Part shown: positions 7,769-16,483 of the stretch, piece by piece
Position numbering within the stretch: position 1 is the first letter of the stretch
How the letters are laid out: each line of letters begins with the position of its first letter
NCBI GenBank assembly: GCA_002839855.1
Contig: PGYV01000002.1
Coordinates: 90,574-154,573, forward strand
Length of the DNA: 64,000 bases
From: Candidatus Goldiibacteriota bacterium HGW-Goldbacteria-1
GTDB taxonomy: Bacteria; Oederibacteriota; PGYV01
Reading direction: 5' to 3'
Translations under genes and position numbers: made by a program
Notes under the pieces: model-generated
What the model saw: only the letters and a program-made list of their open reading frames with translations
Databases searched by the model: none
Told to the model about the DNA's origin: nothing

Positions 7769-9808
7769 GTGGCAGAAGTAATATACCGTATAAATTTAAA
7801 GATAAGCATAATAATATTATTATTTATATTTATTGCGCCTTTTACCTCCCTTAATGCCGGCAGTTTTGGCACAAGTACTGCTGAATTCCTTAAGATAAAA
7901 CCAGAAGCTGTTCAGGCGGGAATGGGCGAGGCGGGCACCGCTCTTCCGGACGGCACAAATGCCCTTATTTTTAACCCTGCAAATCTTGCGCTTTTGGATA
8001 AAGCGGAATTAACTCCCACCGGAATTTTCTGGTTTAATAATATCAACATGCAGCACATTGCTTTTGGCGTGCCGTTTGAAAAAGGCTCCGGTTTTGGTGT
8101 AAGCCTGCTTTATATTGATTACGGTTCTTATGACTCTACCGGCGGTACGTCGCCTTCTGTTTCCCTGAAAAATGCCGTCTTAACAGCCGGTTTTGGAAAA
8201 AGTTTTGGAAACACTTTCAGTTTTGGCGTGCAGTCAAGGGGGCTTTACGAAGATTTTATGGGCGATGTCAGCATGGGTGTGTCTTTTGACACGGGGATTT
8301 CGTTAAGCCTTTTAGAAAATAATATTTATGCGGCATTAACCGTAAAAAATCTGGGATTCTTATCCGGAACAAATGACATGTTTCCTGTGGAATTCGGCGC
8401 GGGCTTGGGTTTCAGGGTATATGAAGGTTCTTTTGATGTTTTCAGCGCCGCGATAGATTTTTCCAAGGCCGCGGGCGCGGATAATATTTTTGCCGGAGCC
8501 GGAATTGAATATTTTTTATTCCGCGCGGTGGCGCTTAGGCTTGGCGCAAAATATAGTAATGCAATGGACCTTGGCAAAATGTCTTTTTCTGACGTGACAA
8601 AACTTACGTCCTTAACCGGCGGGCTGGGGATTCACGTGGGCGATTTTGGGCTTGATTACGCCTTTACGCCAATGGGTGACCTTGGCGCGGTGCACAGGAT
8701 ATCCGCAACCATTAAATTCGGCGCGTCAATGTATGAACAGCAGCTGGCGGAAAAAAACGCGGAATTTGTGCCGAAAGCTATTGAAGTGCCAAAGGTGAAC
8801 GTGGAAAACGGAAGAATAAAATCAGTTTCTTTTAAGCCCAATGTCCCTGAAGAAAAAGTAAAGGAATGGAGCCTTGATATCAAGACGTCTGACGGCAAAA
8901 TTGTAAAGTCTTTTTCCGGCATGGGCGAAGTGCCAAAGGATTTAAGCTGGGACGGCACGGATAACGTGGGTAAAATAGCGGGCGCAAACACAAATTATAT
9001 CTTTGATTTTAAAGCTAAAGACTACACCGGGCAGATTATAAAAACGGTGGGGCAGATTATTCAGCCCAAAAAATATGAATTTGAAGTTCCGGTGGACAAA
9101 CCGTTTGTCCCGCTTAAAAACCGCGAAATGCTTGTAGCCCCGATAACACTGCTTGTGTCAAGTGACAGTGACGAAAGAAAAACAGTGCCTTTTGTCATGG
9201 TTAACAGGGAGATTAAGAAAATTAAAGACTGGAATTTTCAGATATTTGATTCAAAGGATATGCTGTTAAAAGAGTTTTCCGGCGGGGAAACACTGCCTTC
9301 GTACCTTGTGTGGGACGGCCTTGATTCCGCGGGCAAATACGTGGACGACCTTAAAGGGTGCAGATACGTGCTTAACGTAAACGGCGTTAACGGCAAAAAA
9401 GCGGTTATAAAAGACAGGCAGGTTATACGCGACCCGTTTATTATCACGGCAAAGAGCAAAAAACTTAAACTTGGAAAGAAGATATATTTTGACCAGAACT
9501 CTTCCGTTATAATGCCGGAAATGGCTGACAGGTTAAATCAACTGGCTGCCGAAATTGAAGGGCAGAAAAATGTCCAGGTTTATATACAGGGGCATTCCAG
9601 CGAGGAAGGCGATTCCGCGCAGAATTTATACCTGTCCCAGGAAAGGGCAAAAACAGTATTGCGGTATTTTGTGGAAAAATATAAAATGTCGCCGCTTTCA
9701 ATTACCACGGTGGGTTATGGCGCCAAAGTGCCGCTTAATAAAAACCGCACAGACACGGAAAGAAGAATTAACAGAAGGGTGGAAATAATCATAATGGGTG
9801 AAAAATAA
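7769..9808 (+). CDS. PorV/PorQ-like outer-membrane barrel fused to FlgD-like Ig domains and an OmpA domain
   Basis: A 679-residue exported protein. GTG start with AGGGG at 7757-7762; hydrophobic signal segment at residues 12-30. Residues ~33-310 match the PorV/PorQ/UPF0164 barrel style, with QAGMGEAGTALPDGTNALIF then NPANLALL. Two FlgD-type Ig repeats follow (~345-435 and ~460-560, each with a WDG motif). Residues ~565-679 are an OmpA-family peptidoglycan-binding domain with LSQERAKTV, VGYG and INRRVEI. The Asp usual in the GHTD motif is replaced (GHSSEEG). It is first in an operon and its TAA overlaps the next ATG (TAATG). It probably anchors an outer-membrane complex to peptidoglycan. Confidence 0.85.
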   Translation: MAEVIYRINLKISIIILLFIFIAPFTSLNAGSFGTSTAEFLKIKPEAVQAGMGEAGTALPDGTNALIFNPANLALLDKAELTPTGIFWFNNINMQHIAFGVPFEKGSGFGVSLLYIDYGSYDSTGGTSPSVSLKNAVLTAGFGKSFGNTFSFGVQSRGLYEDFMGDVSMGVSFDTGISLSLLENNIYAALTVKNLGFLSGTNDMFPVEFGAGLGFRVYEGSFDVFSAAIDFSKAAGADNIFAGAGIEYFLFRAVALRLGAKYSNAMDLGKMSFSDVTKLTSLTGGLGIHVGDFGLDYAFTPMGDLGAVHRISATIKFGASMYEQQLAEKNAEFVPKAIEVPKVNVENGRIKSVSFKPNVPEEKVKEWSLDIKTSDGKIVKSFSGMGEVPKDLSWDGTDNVGKIAGANTNYIFDFKAKDYTGQIIKTVGQIIQPKKYEFEVPVDKPFVPLKNREMLVAPITLLVSSDSDERKTVPFVMVNREIKKIKDWNFQIFDSKDMLLKEFSGGETLPSYLVWDGLDSAGKYVDDLKGCRYVLNVNGVNGKKAVIKDRQVIRDPFIITAKSKKLKLGKKIYFDQNSSVIMPEMADRLNQLAAEIEGQKNVQVYIQGHSSEEGDSAQNLYLSQERAKTVLRYFVEKYKMSPLSITTVGYGAKVPLNKNRTDTERRINRRVEIIIMGEK

Positions 9809-10866
9809 TGAAGTTAAGAAATTTTTTTGCTGCTGCGTTAATCTGCGCTGTTTTTGCGGCTGCGGTTTATGCCGCGGAAAGTCCGGAAGCTTTGTACAAC
9901 AGGGCAAACGAACAGGCGGCTATTGGTGATTCTGCCGCGGCTATTGACCTGTTTTACAGGGTCATTGAAGATTATCCCAAATTCACTTACGCGGCTGACG
10001 CTATGTACCGCCTTGGAAATCTGCTGTACCGCACCGAAAGATACGAAGAGTCGGAAAGGGTATTTAATGCCCTGGCGGGTAAATTTAAAAATTATAAACA
10101 CCTGGATAAGGTATATGAAAAACTTATACATATTTATGTGGAAGTTTACCCTGATAATGCCAAAGCGGACGCAATAAGGGACAGGTATAAAAAACGTTTT
10201 GGAATTACGCCTGTGCTTACCGCCATTGACAAGACACTTACAATTTTAAAAAGCGATGAACAGCAGGGGGCGAAAATACTTGCGCTTGACGCGCACCTGA
10301 TAACCGCCGGCAGGGTGTCGGTTGTATCACGCCTTGAAAAAGAGGTTTTCCCTTTAAGGAATTACATACTTGCAGAGGCATATTCGGCTGATAGAAAATA
10401 TATGGTGAAGAAAGACGGCGGGAAAAAGCAAAAAAATCTTGTTATTTATAATGCCGCGGGAAAAAAAGTAAAAGTGATAAAGCAATCCGCGGGCGGGCAG
10501 GCGCCGCAGTGGTCATGGGACGGCAGATATATCGGCTACACAATTCTGACAAAAAATGTAAGAAAAATAATGGTCTATGACGTCAAAAAGAATAAGGTTA
10601 GAAAGCTTTTTTCCGGAAAAAATGTGGAACCAATGCTTCTGTTTTCTCCGGAAGGCGGAAAGATAGTTTTTATATATAACGGCAATCCGTGGATAATGGA
10701 AAAAACCGGAAATAACATTTCATTTCTGGGGACGGTTAAGTTAAAAAAAGTAGTAATGGCGGCGTGGAGCCAGTACGGTGAAAAGTTAATTTTTATGCAG
10801 GATGGACGCAGTGATTTTAATCTGATAGTACTTGAAAGAAAGCGCCTTTTAATGGGCGGAAAATAG
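9808..10866 (+). CDS. Periplasmic TPR plus WD40/PD40-like beta-propeller protein
   Basis: A 352-residue protein with a signal peptide (residues 1-22, ending VYAAES). Two or three tetratricopeptide repeats cover ~25-130 (EALYNRANEQAAIGDSAAAI, YAADAMYRLGNLLYR). A beta-propeller-like part covers ~185-345, with repeated WSWDGRYIGY, FSPEGGKIVF and WSQYGEKLIF blades typical of TolB/PD40 repeats. Its start overlaps the stop of the PorV-OmpA gene by 1 nt. TPR, propeller and OmpA together are the domains of the T9SS protein PorE, here split over two adjacent genes; this comparison is an inference. Confidence 0.75.
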   Translation: MKLRNFFAAALICAVFAAAVYAAESPEALYNRANEQAAIGDSAAAIDLFYRVIEDYPKFTYAADAMYRLGNLLYRTERYEESERVFNALAGKFKNYKHLDKVYEKLIHIYVEVYPDNAKADAIRDRYKKRFGITPVLTAIDKTLTILKSDEQQGAKILALDAHLITAGRVSVVSRLEKEVFPLRNYILAEAYSADRKYMVKKDGGKKQKNLVIYNAAGKKVKVIKQSAGGQAPQWSWDGRYIGYTILTKNVRKIMVYDVKKNKVRKLFSGKNVEPMLLFSPEGGKIVFIYNGNPWIMEKTGNNISFLGTVKLKKVVMAAWSQYGEKLIFMQDGRSDFNLIVLERKRLLMGGK

Positions 10867-10878
10867 GGAGGTATTATT

Positions 10879-12753
10879 ATGAAAAAAAGTTTAATCGCCA
10901 GGCTGATTGCGGCCGTATTAATGGTGTTTATGGTATCCGCGGTCTTTGCGTCTGTGGAAGAATATAAGAAGGCCGTGGAGCTTGACGGTAACAATGTGGT
11001 AAAGCGGTTTAACCTTGGGCTGGCCTATTACAATGATTCACGGCACGACGAAGCGCTTGATACGATGAGAAAGGTGCTGGAAATAAACAGGGATGACAAA
11101 GCGTCGCATGACAAGGTGGATTTTTCCGCCGCGCAGATTTTAGGGATAATTTATTTTAATTTTAAAAACAATGATGATGAAGCGATAAAATATTTTGACA
11201 AAGCATCACAGCTAAACCCGGCGGACGGGGCCAATTATTTTTACACGGGGCTTGCTTACCTGCGCAAGGAAAATCTGGATAAATCAATAGAAGCTTTTAC
11301 CAAAAGCATAGCCAAAGGGTACGATGACATGGCAGAGGCTTATTTCAGGCTGGGGCAGTCGTATTATAAAAAGAATGTTTTTGGAGACGCGCTTATTAAT
11401 TTTGAAAAGTGTATTGATATAAAACCCAAGCATCTGGAATGCAGGGAACTTCTGGGGCTTATCTACCATAAAAGGGAAAATGCTGACAAAACAATAGAAA
11501 ATCTGAAAGAAGTTGTAAAAGCCAATCCGGAAAATTTTAACGCGCAGTATCTGCTTGGCCTTAATTACTTTAAGAAAAAAGAGTATGATAAGATGATAAC
11601 GGCGTATAAAAAGGCAATTAACATTAACCCTAACTTTTCCGACGCGCATTATAATCTGGGGATGGCATATTATTACAGGAATATGTATAAAGAAGCCATT
11701 GAAGAGCTGGAAACAGCCAAGAAACTTAATCCGGGCGATTCTTCCACGTTTTCGCTTTTAGCGCAGGTGAAGACCACCGGATACGACTATTACCTTAGCA
11801 GCGGCACAACATATCTGACGGAAGAAGATTTTATGAAGGCAAAAGAGCAGTTTACCCTTGCGCTTGCGGTAAAACCGGGCGACAGCGAAGCACAGAAATA
11901 TCTGTCTTCTGTAAACGAAAGCATATCAAAGCAGATTCCCGATTATCTTGAGAAAGGCAAAAAAGCTTTTGAAGCGGGCGATGTGGGCGGGGCATATAAT
12001 GCCTGGTATTATGTACTTCAGGTAAACCCGGATAACGGGGAAGCAAAAGCAGGAATGGCAAAGGTTGAAAAAAATATAAGCGAGCTTATTTCCGCCAAGG
12101 AAAAGCAGGCAAAACTTTATCTTAACCAGGAAAAATACACGGAAGCGGTTGATGAATATTACGAATTAAAGAAACTGCTTACCGGCACAAAGGCGCAGGC
12201 TGTGGATGAAAAAATACGCGCTGCCCGGGCTTCCCGCGATGCGAAACTAAAAACGCTTCTTATACAGGCGGAAAAACATTTCAGCGGCAGCGATAAAAAA
12301 GTAAAAAAAGATTACAGAAAAGCCGCACAAAAATTTAATGACGTGCTGAAATATGACCCAAAGAATTCATCCGCCCTTGACGGAATAACAAAGGTGAACC
12401 AGAAAATAGAAGCGGATAAGGATAAATATTTAAGCCTTGCCAGGCAGAATAAATCTTCACCGGAAAAAGCCAAGTCTTATTATCAGAAAGTGCTTGCTAT
12501 AGACCCCAATAACGAAGAGGCCAATAACGGTATAGAAAAACTTACAGGCACCCAAAGTAAAGCGTCTGTGGACGCTAAGGCCTTAAAATCGCTTTATTAT
12601 GAAGGCGTTGATAAATACGTAAACGGCGAGATTGAAGCCGCGATAACGGTATGGGGCAAAGTCATTGCCATGGACCCGGGGCACGCTGAAGCAAAGAAAA
12701 ATATCGCAAGGGCAAAAGAAAAACTTGCTGCCATAAAAAAATTAAGCAGATAA
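10879..12753 (+). CDS. Exported TPR-repeat protein
   Basis: A 624-residue protein with GGGAGG 8 nt before its ATG and a signal peptide (residues 1-26, ...VSAVFAS). More than ten tetratricopeptide repeats of the A-x-Y-x2-G-x3 / A-x3-F-x2-A-I-x2-N-P type run from ~28 to 620. The N-terminal six are near-consensus; the C-terminal ones are lysine-rich. Such solenoids act as periplasmic scaffolds. It lies 12 nt after the propeller gene and is presumably in the same operon. There is no lipobox cysteine, unlike the TPR lipoprotein PorW of characterised T9SS. The specific partner is unknown. Confidence 0.75.
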   Translation: MKKSLIARLIAAVLMVFMVSAVFASVEEYKKAVELDGNNVVKRFNLGLAYYNDSRHDEALDTMRKVLEINRDDKASHDKVDFSAAQILGIIYFNFKNNDDEAIKYFDKASQLNPADGANYFYTGLAYLRKENLDKSIEAFTKSIAKGYDDMAEAYFRLGQSYYKKNVFGDALINFEKCIDIKPKHLECRELLGLIYHKRENADKTIENLKEVVKANPENFNAQYLLGLNYFKKKEYDKMITAYKKAININPNFSDAHYNLGMAYYYRNMYKEAIEELETAKKLNPGDSSTFSLLAQVKTTGYDYYLSSGTTYLTEEDFMKAKEQFTLALAVKPGDSEAQKYLSSVNESISKQIPDYLEKGKKAFEAGDVGGAYNAWYYVLQVNPDNGEAKAGMAKVEKNISELISAKEKQAKLYLNQEKYTEAVDEYYELKKLLTGTKAQAVDEKIRAARASRDAKLKTLLIQAEKHFSGSDKKVKKDYRKAAQKFNDVLKYDPKNSSALDGITKVNQKIEADKDKYLSLARQNKSSPEKAKSYYQKVLAIDPNNEEANNGIEKLTGTQSKASVDAKALKSLYYEGVDKYVNGEIEAAITVWGKVIAMDPGHAEAKKNIARAKEKLAAIKKLSR

Positions 12754-12764
12754 AAGAGGCGGGG

Positions 12765-13787
12765 ATGAAAATAACGATATATGACGTTGCCAAAAAAGCC
12801 GGGGTTTCCATTTCCACCGCTTCTAAGGCGTTAAACGACCGCAAAGACGTGGGCGATAAAACAAAAGAAGCGGTAAGGATAATAGCCAAAGAATTAAACT
12901 ATGAACCTTCACGTTTTGCGCGCGCCCTTGCCATGAGAAAAACAGAAAACATAGGCGTGGTATCGGGCAGGTTTTACCGCGCGCCTGTCATTACCAACCC
13001 GTTTTATTCAAAGATACTTGAAGGCATTGAAGAAGTTCTGGCGGACACGGATTTTAACCTTGTCACCAATGTGGTAAAAAAAGAGCAGATTGAAGCGATG
13101 GAACTGCCGAAGATAATAAAAGAAAAAAGCGTTGACGGGCTGATACTTCTTGGGCATATGCCCGCGGATTACGCGGACATGATAATAGACAGGGGAATTC
13201 CCGTGGTTATGATAGACAATTCATATGACACGGATAAAGCGGACTGCATAGTGGCCGATAACGAAGGCGGCGCGTTTAATGCTGTTGAACAGCTGATAAA
13301 ACTTGGGCATAAAAAAATTGCTTATATGTCGCGAAACGGAAGGTACAGTTTTCTTTTAAGGCGCGACGGGTATAAAAGGGCGCTTATTGCCAACGGGCTG
13401 CCGGTGGATGACAACATGATAGTGTTCTGCAGGGAAAATCAGGAAGAGGCGGATGACCCTTACGCGTGGATGAAAAAGGTAATTGAAAGCGATAATAAAC
13501 CGGATGCGCTTTTTATGTGCAACGACATAAACGCGATACTTGCGATAAACATGCTTAAAGACGCCGGGTTAAAAGTACCGGATGATATGTCTGTGGTGGG
13601 TTTTGACAATATAGAACTTGCCGGCCACTTTATCCCGTCCATTGCCACGGTTAACGTGCCAAAAGAAGAAATGGGCAAGAAAGCGGTAAACATACTGCTG
13701 GATATAATGAACAAGAAAAGGACAGTAAAGGAAAAGATTGTCGTCCCGACAGAATTTATCATGGGCGGCTCGGTACGGAAGCGGTAA
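12765..13787 (+). CDS. LacI-family transcriptional regulator
   Basis: A 340-residue protein. Residues 3-50 are a classic LacI helix-turn-helix with hinge helix (YDVAKKAGVSISTASKALND, then NYEPSRFARALAMRKT). Residues ~60-340 form the periplasmic-binding-protein-like effector domain (NIGVVSGRF, SVVGFDNIELAGHFIPSIATV). GAGGCGGGG precedes the ATG, and the gene starts 11 nt after the TPR gene, so it may be read from the same operon. No sugar-catabolic operon adjoins it, so its target and effector are unknown; autoregulation of the envelope operon is possible but nothing in the sequence shows it. Confidence 0.9.
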   Translation: MKITIYDVAKKAGVSISTASKALNDRKDVGDKTKEAVRIIAKELNYEPSRFARALAMRKTENIGVVSGRFYRAPVITNPFYSKILEGIEEVLADTDFNLVTNVVKKEQIEAMELPKIIKEKSVDGLILLGHMPADYADMIIDRGIPVVMIDNSYDTDKADCIVADNEGGAFNAVEQLIKLGHKKIAYMSRNGRYSFLLRRDGYKRALIANGLPVDDNMIVFCRENQEEADDPYAWMKKVIESDNKPDALFMCNDINAILAINMLKDAGLKVPDDMSVVGFDNIELAGHFIPSIATVNVPKEEMGKKAVNILLDIMNKKRTVKEKIVVPTEFIMGGSVRKR

Positions 13788-13815
13788 GGCAGATGGTTGG
13801 ATGTTTAGATGCTTG

Positions 13816-13867
13816 GATGCTTGGAAAATCGGTGTGGTAGACGCGGGTCTTCGGCCCGCAGTAGTTG
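13816..13867 (+). repeat. 52-bp inverted-repeat arm (left), hairpin-element family
   Basis: This stretch matches 15090-15141 in inverted orientation at 50 of 52 positions. It contains GTAGAC, a GCGGG/CCCGC hairpin around TCTTCGG, and GTAGTTG. Just upstream are two or three ATGCTTGG words (13801-13825) that have counterparts outside the right arm. The hairpin could also terminate transcription of the LacI gene. Confidence 0.85.
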
Positions 13868-14048
13868 TTTTATGTATGTATTTAAAACGCCTCCCGTCTG
13901 TATAAAATTAATTTCTCAACACTAATTACAACTATCGGAAGGTATTTGTTGGCAGATCTGATGTATAAAAGGCTTGTGTTTTACTTGGTGGATAGGGAAT
14001 TGATATATGGTTCTTGGGTGTAATGTTGGAAAATGGCGGGGATTAAAG

Positions 14049-14390
14049 ATGAGAAAAATAATCTTTTTTTTAATCGTAACAGTATTTTTTGCTATACAGT
14101 TATTTTTTACTGCGAAGAATAATATGCATGTTGTTACGGCTTTGGTTTTAACTGTTATGCTTATTCCGGGATTGCTTCTTATTGTTTTTCCGGAAAAGAC
14201 TATAGAACTTCATATTAAATTACACGAATATTTAAAGAATAAGCCGGGCGTGATGAAGGTGCATTCGGAAGAGTTTTGGAAATCCATGGAATACGGCCCG
14301 AATAAGTCATACAACGTTAAATTGGTTAGAATCCTGGGTGTTTTAATACTTGGGTTTTCTATTTTCAGTCAATACAAATTCTTTTTTTAA
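14049..14390 (+). CDS. Small membrane protein, unrecognised
   Basis: A 113-residue protein starting MRKIIFFLIVTVFFAIQLFF. I chose the ATG at 14049 because CGGGGAT lies 7-13 nt before it; an in-frame ATG at 14007 would add 14 residues with no good ribosome-binding site. There are two strong N-terminal hydrophobic segments (5-24 and 31-53), an amphipathic middle (HIKLHEYLKNKPGVMKVHSEEFWKS) and a terminal hydrophobic segment (~90-112). No family is recognised. The gene is AT-rich and lies inside the 52-bp inverted repeats together with the next gene. Confidence 0.55.
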   Translation: MRKIIFFLIVTVFFAIQLFFTAKNNMHVVTALVLTVMLIPGLLLIVFPEKTIELHIKLHEYLKNKPGVMKVHSEEFWKSMEYGPNKSYNVKLVRILGVLILGFSIFSQYKFFF

Positions 14391-14433
14391 GAGGGTTTAA
14401 GGACTTGAAATTGAAAAATAACGGGGATAAAAA

Positions 14434-14895
14434 GTGAATGAATTGAAAGAGTTTATCAATTGGTTAAAGACGGCAAAAAAGAATGTGCTATTAGTATTCT
14501 CTGTTGTCGTTTTTTTAATTTTTAATGAATTGTTAGTTTTGTGGGTTACTTATATTTTATACCAGAATTATACAGTGTTTCCAATTGAACAGAATATGTT
14601 TATAAACTCTTTATCTATTTTTTTAGGACCTATATATTATTTTATTGTTATATTTATTGATTCATTTCCTCCTTTTCGTTATTTGATGGGGCTGAATGTT
14701 ATTATCCCTTTTATACCGGTTTTACTGTGTTTGGTTTATATTGCTGTAATTTTTTCAAAGTATAAAAAAATGTTAATACAAAATAGAAATAAAGCATTCA
14801 AATTTCTGTTGATGAATATGATGATATGGATATTTTTGGGAACGTTGATGTATATTTTGATTTTGTTTATTTATCCTGGAATTATGCGTCTTTAA
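14434..14895 (+). CDS. Small polytopic membrane protein, unrecognised
   Basis: A 153-residue protein from a GTG at 14434, preceded by ACGGGGATAAAA. This is nearly the same start context as the gene just upstream. Four membrane helices are apparent (~18-42, 58-78, 86-108 and 126-148), separated by short basic loops. Its base composition is clearly more AT-rich than the flanking envelope genes. Function unknown. It probably forms a two-gene unit with the preceding membrane protein. Confidence 0.55.
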   Translation: MNELKEFINWLKTAKKNVLLVFSVVVFLIFNELLVLWVTYILYQNYTVFPIEQNMFINSLSIFLGPIYYFIVIFIDSFPPFRYLMGLNVIIPFIPVLLCLVYIAVIFSKYKKMLIQNRNKAFKFLLMNMMIWIFLGTLMYILILFIYPGIMRL

Positions 14896-15089
14896 GTTAA
14901 ATGATAGTTGAATTTATTTTATACAAATTTATTAATTGCGATTACCGCATCGGTATTTGTGTTATAAGTTACACCAGTGATAGGGGATATATAGTAATAA
15001 TGTTTTATACAATTAGTAGAAGAGTAATCGACAGGAAAAGATGGCTCTGCTGTTTGGAAGGTTGGGAAAGATAATGCCGAAAGCAAGGG

Positions 15090-15141
15090 CAACTACCGCG
15101 GGCTGAAGACCCGCGTCTACCACACCGATTTTCCAAGCATC
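15090..15141 (-). repeat. 52-bp inverted-repeat arm (right), hairpin-element family
   Basis: Inverted copy of 13816-13867 with two mismatches, which fall in the hairpin loop and right stem (CTTCAGCCCGCGG against CTTCGGCCCGCAG). The pair brackets about 1.2 kb holding two AT-rich membrane-protein genes. Confidence 0.85.
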
Positions 15142-15215
15142 AAAGCGTCCAAGCATCCAAACATCCGATCTTCCAAGCATCCAAGCCTCTAACCCTCTAA
15201 CCCTCCAAGCCTCCA
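15142..15215. repeat. Degenerate tandem words (CCAAGCATCC, CTAACCCT)
   Basis: Imperfect 8-10 bp units read CAAGCATCC, AAACATCC, CTTCCAAGCATCC, AAGCCTCT, AACCCTCT and AAGCCTCC. The first units are the inverse of the ATGCTTGG words beside the left arm at 13801-13825. Confidence 0.7.
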
Positions 15216-15225
15216 TTTTATCTGT

Positions 15226-15254
15226 TTGCCATAACTCCCATATTAGTTTATAAT
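15226..15254 (+). promoter_or_regulatory. Sigma-70-type promoter for the LPS/SprA-like gene block
   Basis: TTGCCA (15226-15231), 17-nt spacer, TATAAT (15249-15254), 30 nt before the ATG of the O-antigen-ligase gene. It abuts the repeat tract that ends at about 15215. Confidence 0.6.
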
Positions 15255-15284
15255 ATTATATTATTATATATAAAGGAGCTGGAA

Positions 15285-16475
15285 ATGGTTAAATTTGACC
15301 TTAAAACAGGCGCTTTTTGGGCTTTGTGCGGGTATGCGGCGGTGTCTGCTGTGTCCATCACAATGGCGGAGATATTCTATATTTTGTCGCTGGTTTTGTG
15401 GATTGTCCTGTTTGTAAAGCAGAAGGATGAAACTGCTTTTAACATAAGCAAATTCATCCTTATCCCTTTTTCCGCTTTCATATTCATCCACTTTATTGCG
15501 GCAGTTTTTGGTGTTGACCCTTTAAACAGTATAAAAGACTTCAAAAAGGTCTATATAATGGGCGCGGTTTTTCTTGCTGCTTATATCTCCCGCAGCTCTT
15601 TGAATAAAGAGATGCTTATGCGGTTTTTTGCGGCAGGGGCGATATTTGTCGGCGGGTACGCTTTTTCCACCGGCATCTACCACAGGTTAATAATGCACGA
15701 AGCGGATTTTAGGGCTGTCTCTTTTTCCGGCAACCACATGCACGCGGGCGGAATGCTTGCTATGGCATGTGTGGTGCTGGCGGGGTTTATGGTGGCGGAA
15801 TTAAAGTCGTTAAGCGTTAAACGGTTGAACGTTCTTTTATACTCGCTTGGTTCTTTTTTCGCGGGGCTTGGGCTGGTCTTCACATTTACCAGGGGTTCCT
15901 GGCTGGCGGCTTTATGTGGAATGCTTATTATTTTTTTTATGGCCGGAAAGAAATACTTTGTGATTTTTCTTGTGATTATAGCAGCCGCGGGTTTTGCCCT
16001 TAAAGACACGGCAGTTGGCAAAAGGGCAATGAGTTCGTTTAATACAAACAAAGGCACTTCAAATATTGAAAGGGCTTATATGTGGGAAAGCGGTATTAAA
16101 ATGATAAAAGATAAACCGTGGCTTGGCATAGGCACCGCAAATGTCGGGAAAATATATCCGCAGTACATAAATCCGGAAGCGCGGGAGAGGCAGCAGGGGC
16201 ACCTTCATAATACCGCGATTCAGATTGCCGTAATAGACGGGCTTTTGGGGCTGGCGGCATTAATATGGCTTTTTGTATCGCTTTTAATCACGCAGATACG
16301 CGGCGCGCTGTCAGCTAACGGTTATGACAAACACGCGCTTTTTGCTTTTTTTGCCGTAACAGTTGTATTTGTGATAAACGGCCTCTTTGAATATAACCTG
16401 TTTTCATCGCAGGTGGCTTTAATGTTCTGGTTTCTTACGGGAATTTCTTTACGGCCAAGAATTCATGGCCAATAA
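15285..16475 (+). CDS. O-antigen ligase family protein (Wzy_C/WaaL type)
   Basis: A 396-residue inner-membrane protein with about ten membrane helices; AAGGAG precedes its ATG. The periplasmic loop with FTRGSWLAALCG (about residues 203-214) and the later WESGIKMIKDKPWLGIGTANV ... HLHNTAIQIAV block are the Wzy_C signature of enzymes that join polyprenyl-linked glycans to lipid A core or polymerise them. The conserved Arg of FTRGSW and His of HLHN are present. The heptosyltransferase gene 9 nt downstream supports an LPS role. WaaL and Wzy polymerases cannot be separated by eye. Confidence 0.82.
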   Translation: MVKFDLKTGAFWALCGYAAVSAVSITMAEIFYILSLVLWIVLFVKQKDETAFNISKFILIPFSAFIFIHFIAAVFGVDPLNSIKDFKKVYIMGAVFLAAYISRSSLNKEMLMRFFAAGAIFVGGYAFSTGIYHRLIMHEADFRAVSFSGNHMHAGGMLAMACVVLAGFMVAELKSLSVKRLNVLLYSLGSFFAGLGLVFTFTRGSWLAALCGMLIIFFMAGKKYFVIFLVIIAAAGFALKDTAVGKRAMSSFNTNKGTSNIERAYMWESGIKMIKDKPWLGIGTANVGKIYPQYINPEARERQQGHLHNTAIQIAVIDGLLGLAALIWLFVSLLITQIRGALSANGYDKHALFAFFAVTVVFVINGLFEYNLFSSQVALMFWFLTGISLRPRIHGQ

Positions 16476-16483
16476 GGAGCAAC

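Larger units (their letters stand above)
14896..15225. other. Intergenic region with inverted-repeat arm and word repeats
   Basis: No supported gene. 14896-15060 is AT-rich and featureless. It is followed by the right 52-bp arm (15090-15141) and a tract of CCAAGCATCC / CTAACCCT words (15142-15215). Confidence 0.6.

Noticed and set aside
9555-9788. 77-codon plus-strand frame within the OmpA domain, and similar nested frames at 9854-10177 and 23460-23813
   Set aside because: Alternative-frame shadows of well-supported genes, without ribosome-binding sites and with unnatural composition.
13816-15141. Insertion sequence
   Set aside because: The inverted repeats are suggestive, but the enclosed genes are membrane proteins with no transposase motif and no flanking target duplication is evident. 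It is kept as a possible cassette only.
15013-15216. 67-codon minus-strand frame (MEAWRVRGLEAWMLG...)
   Set aside because: It is a translation of the CCAAGCATCC word repeats and the hairpin element; its repetitive residues follow the DNA repeat.
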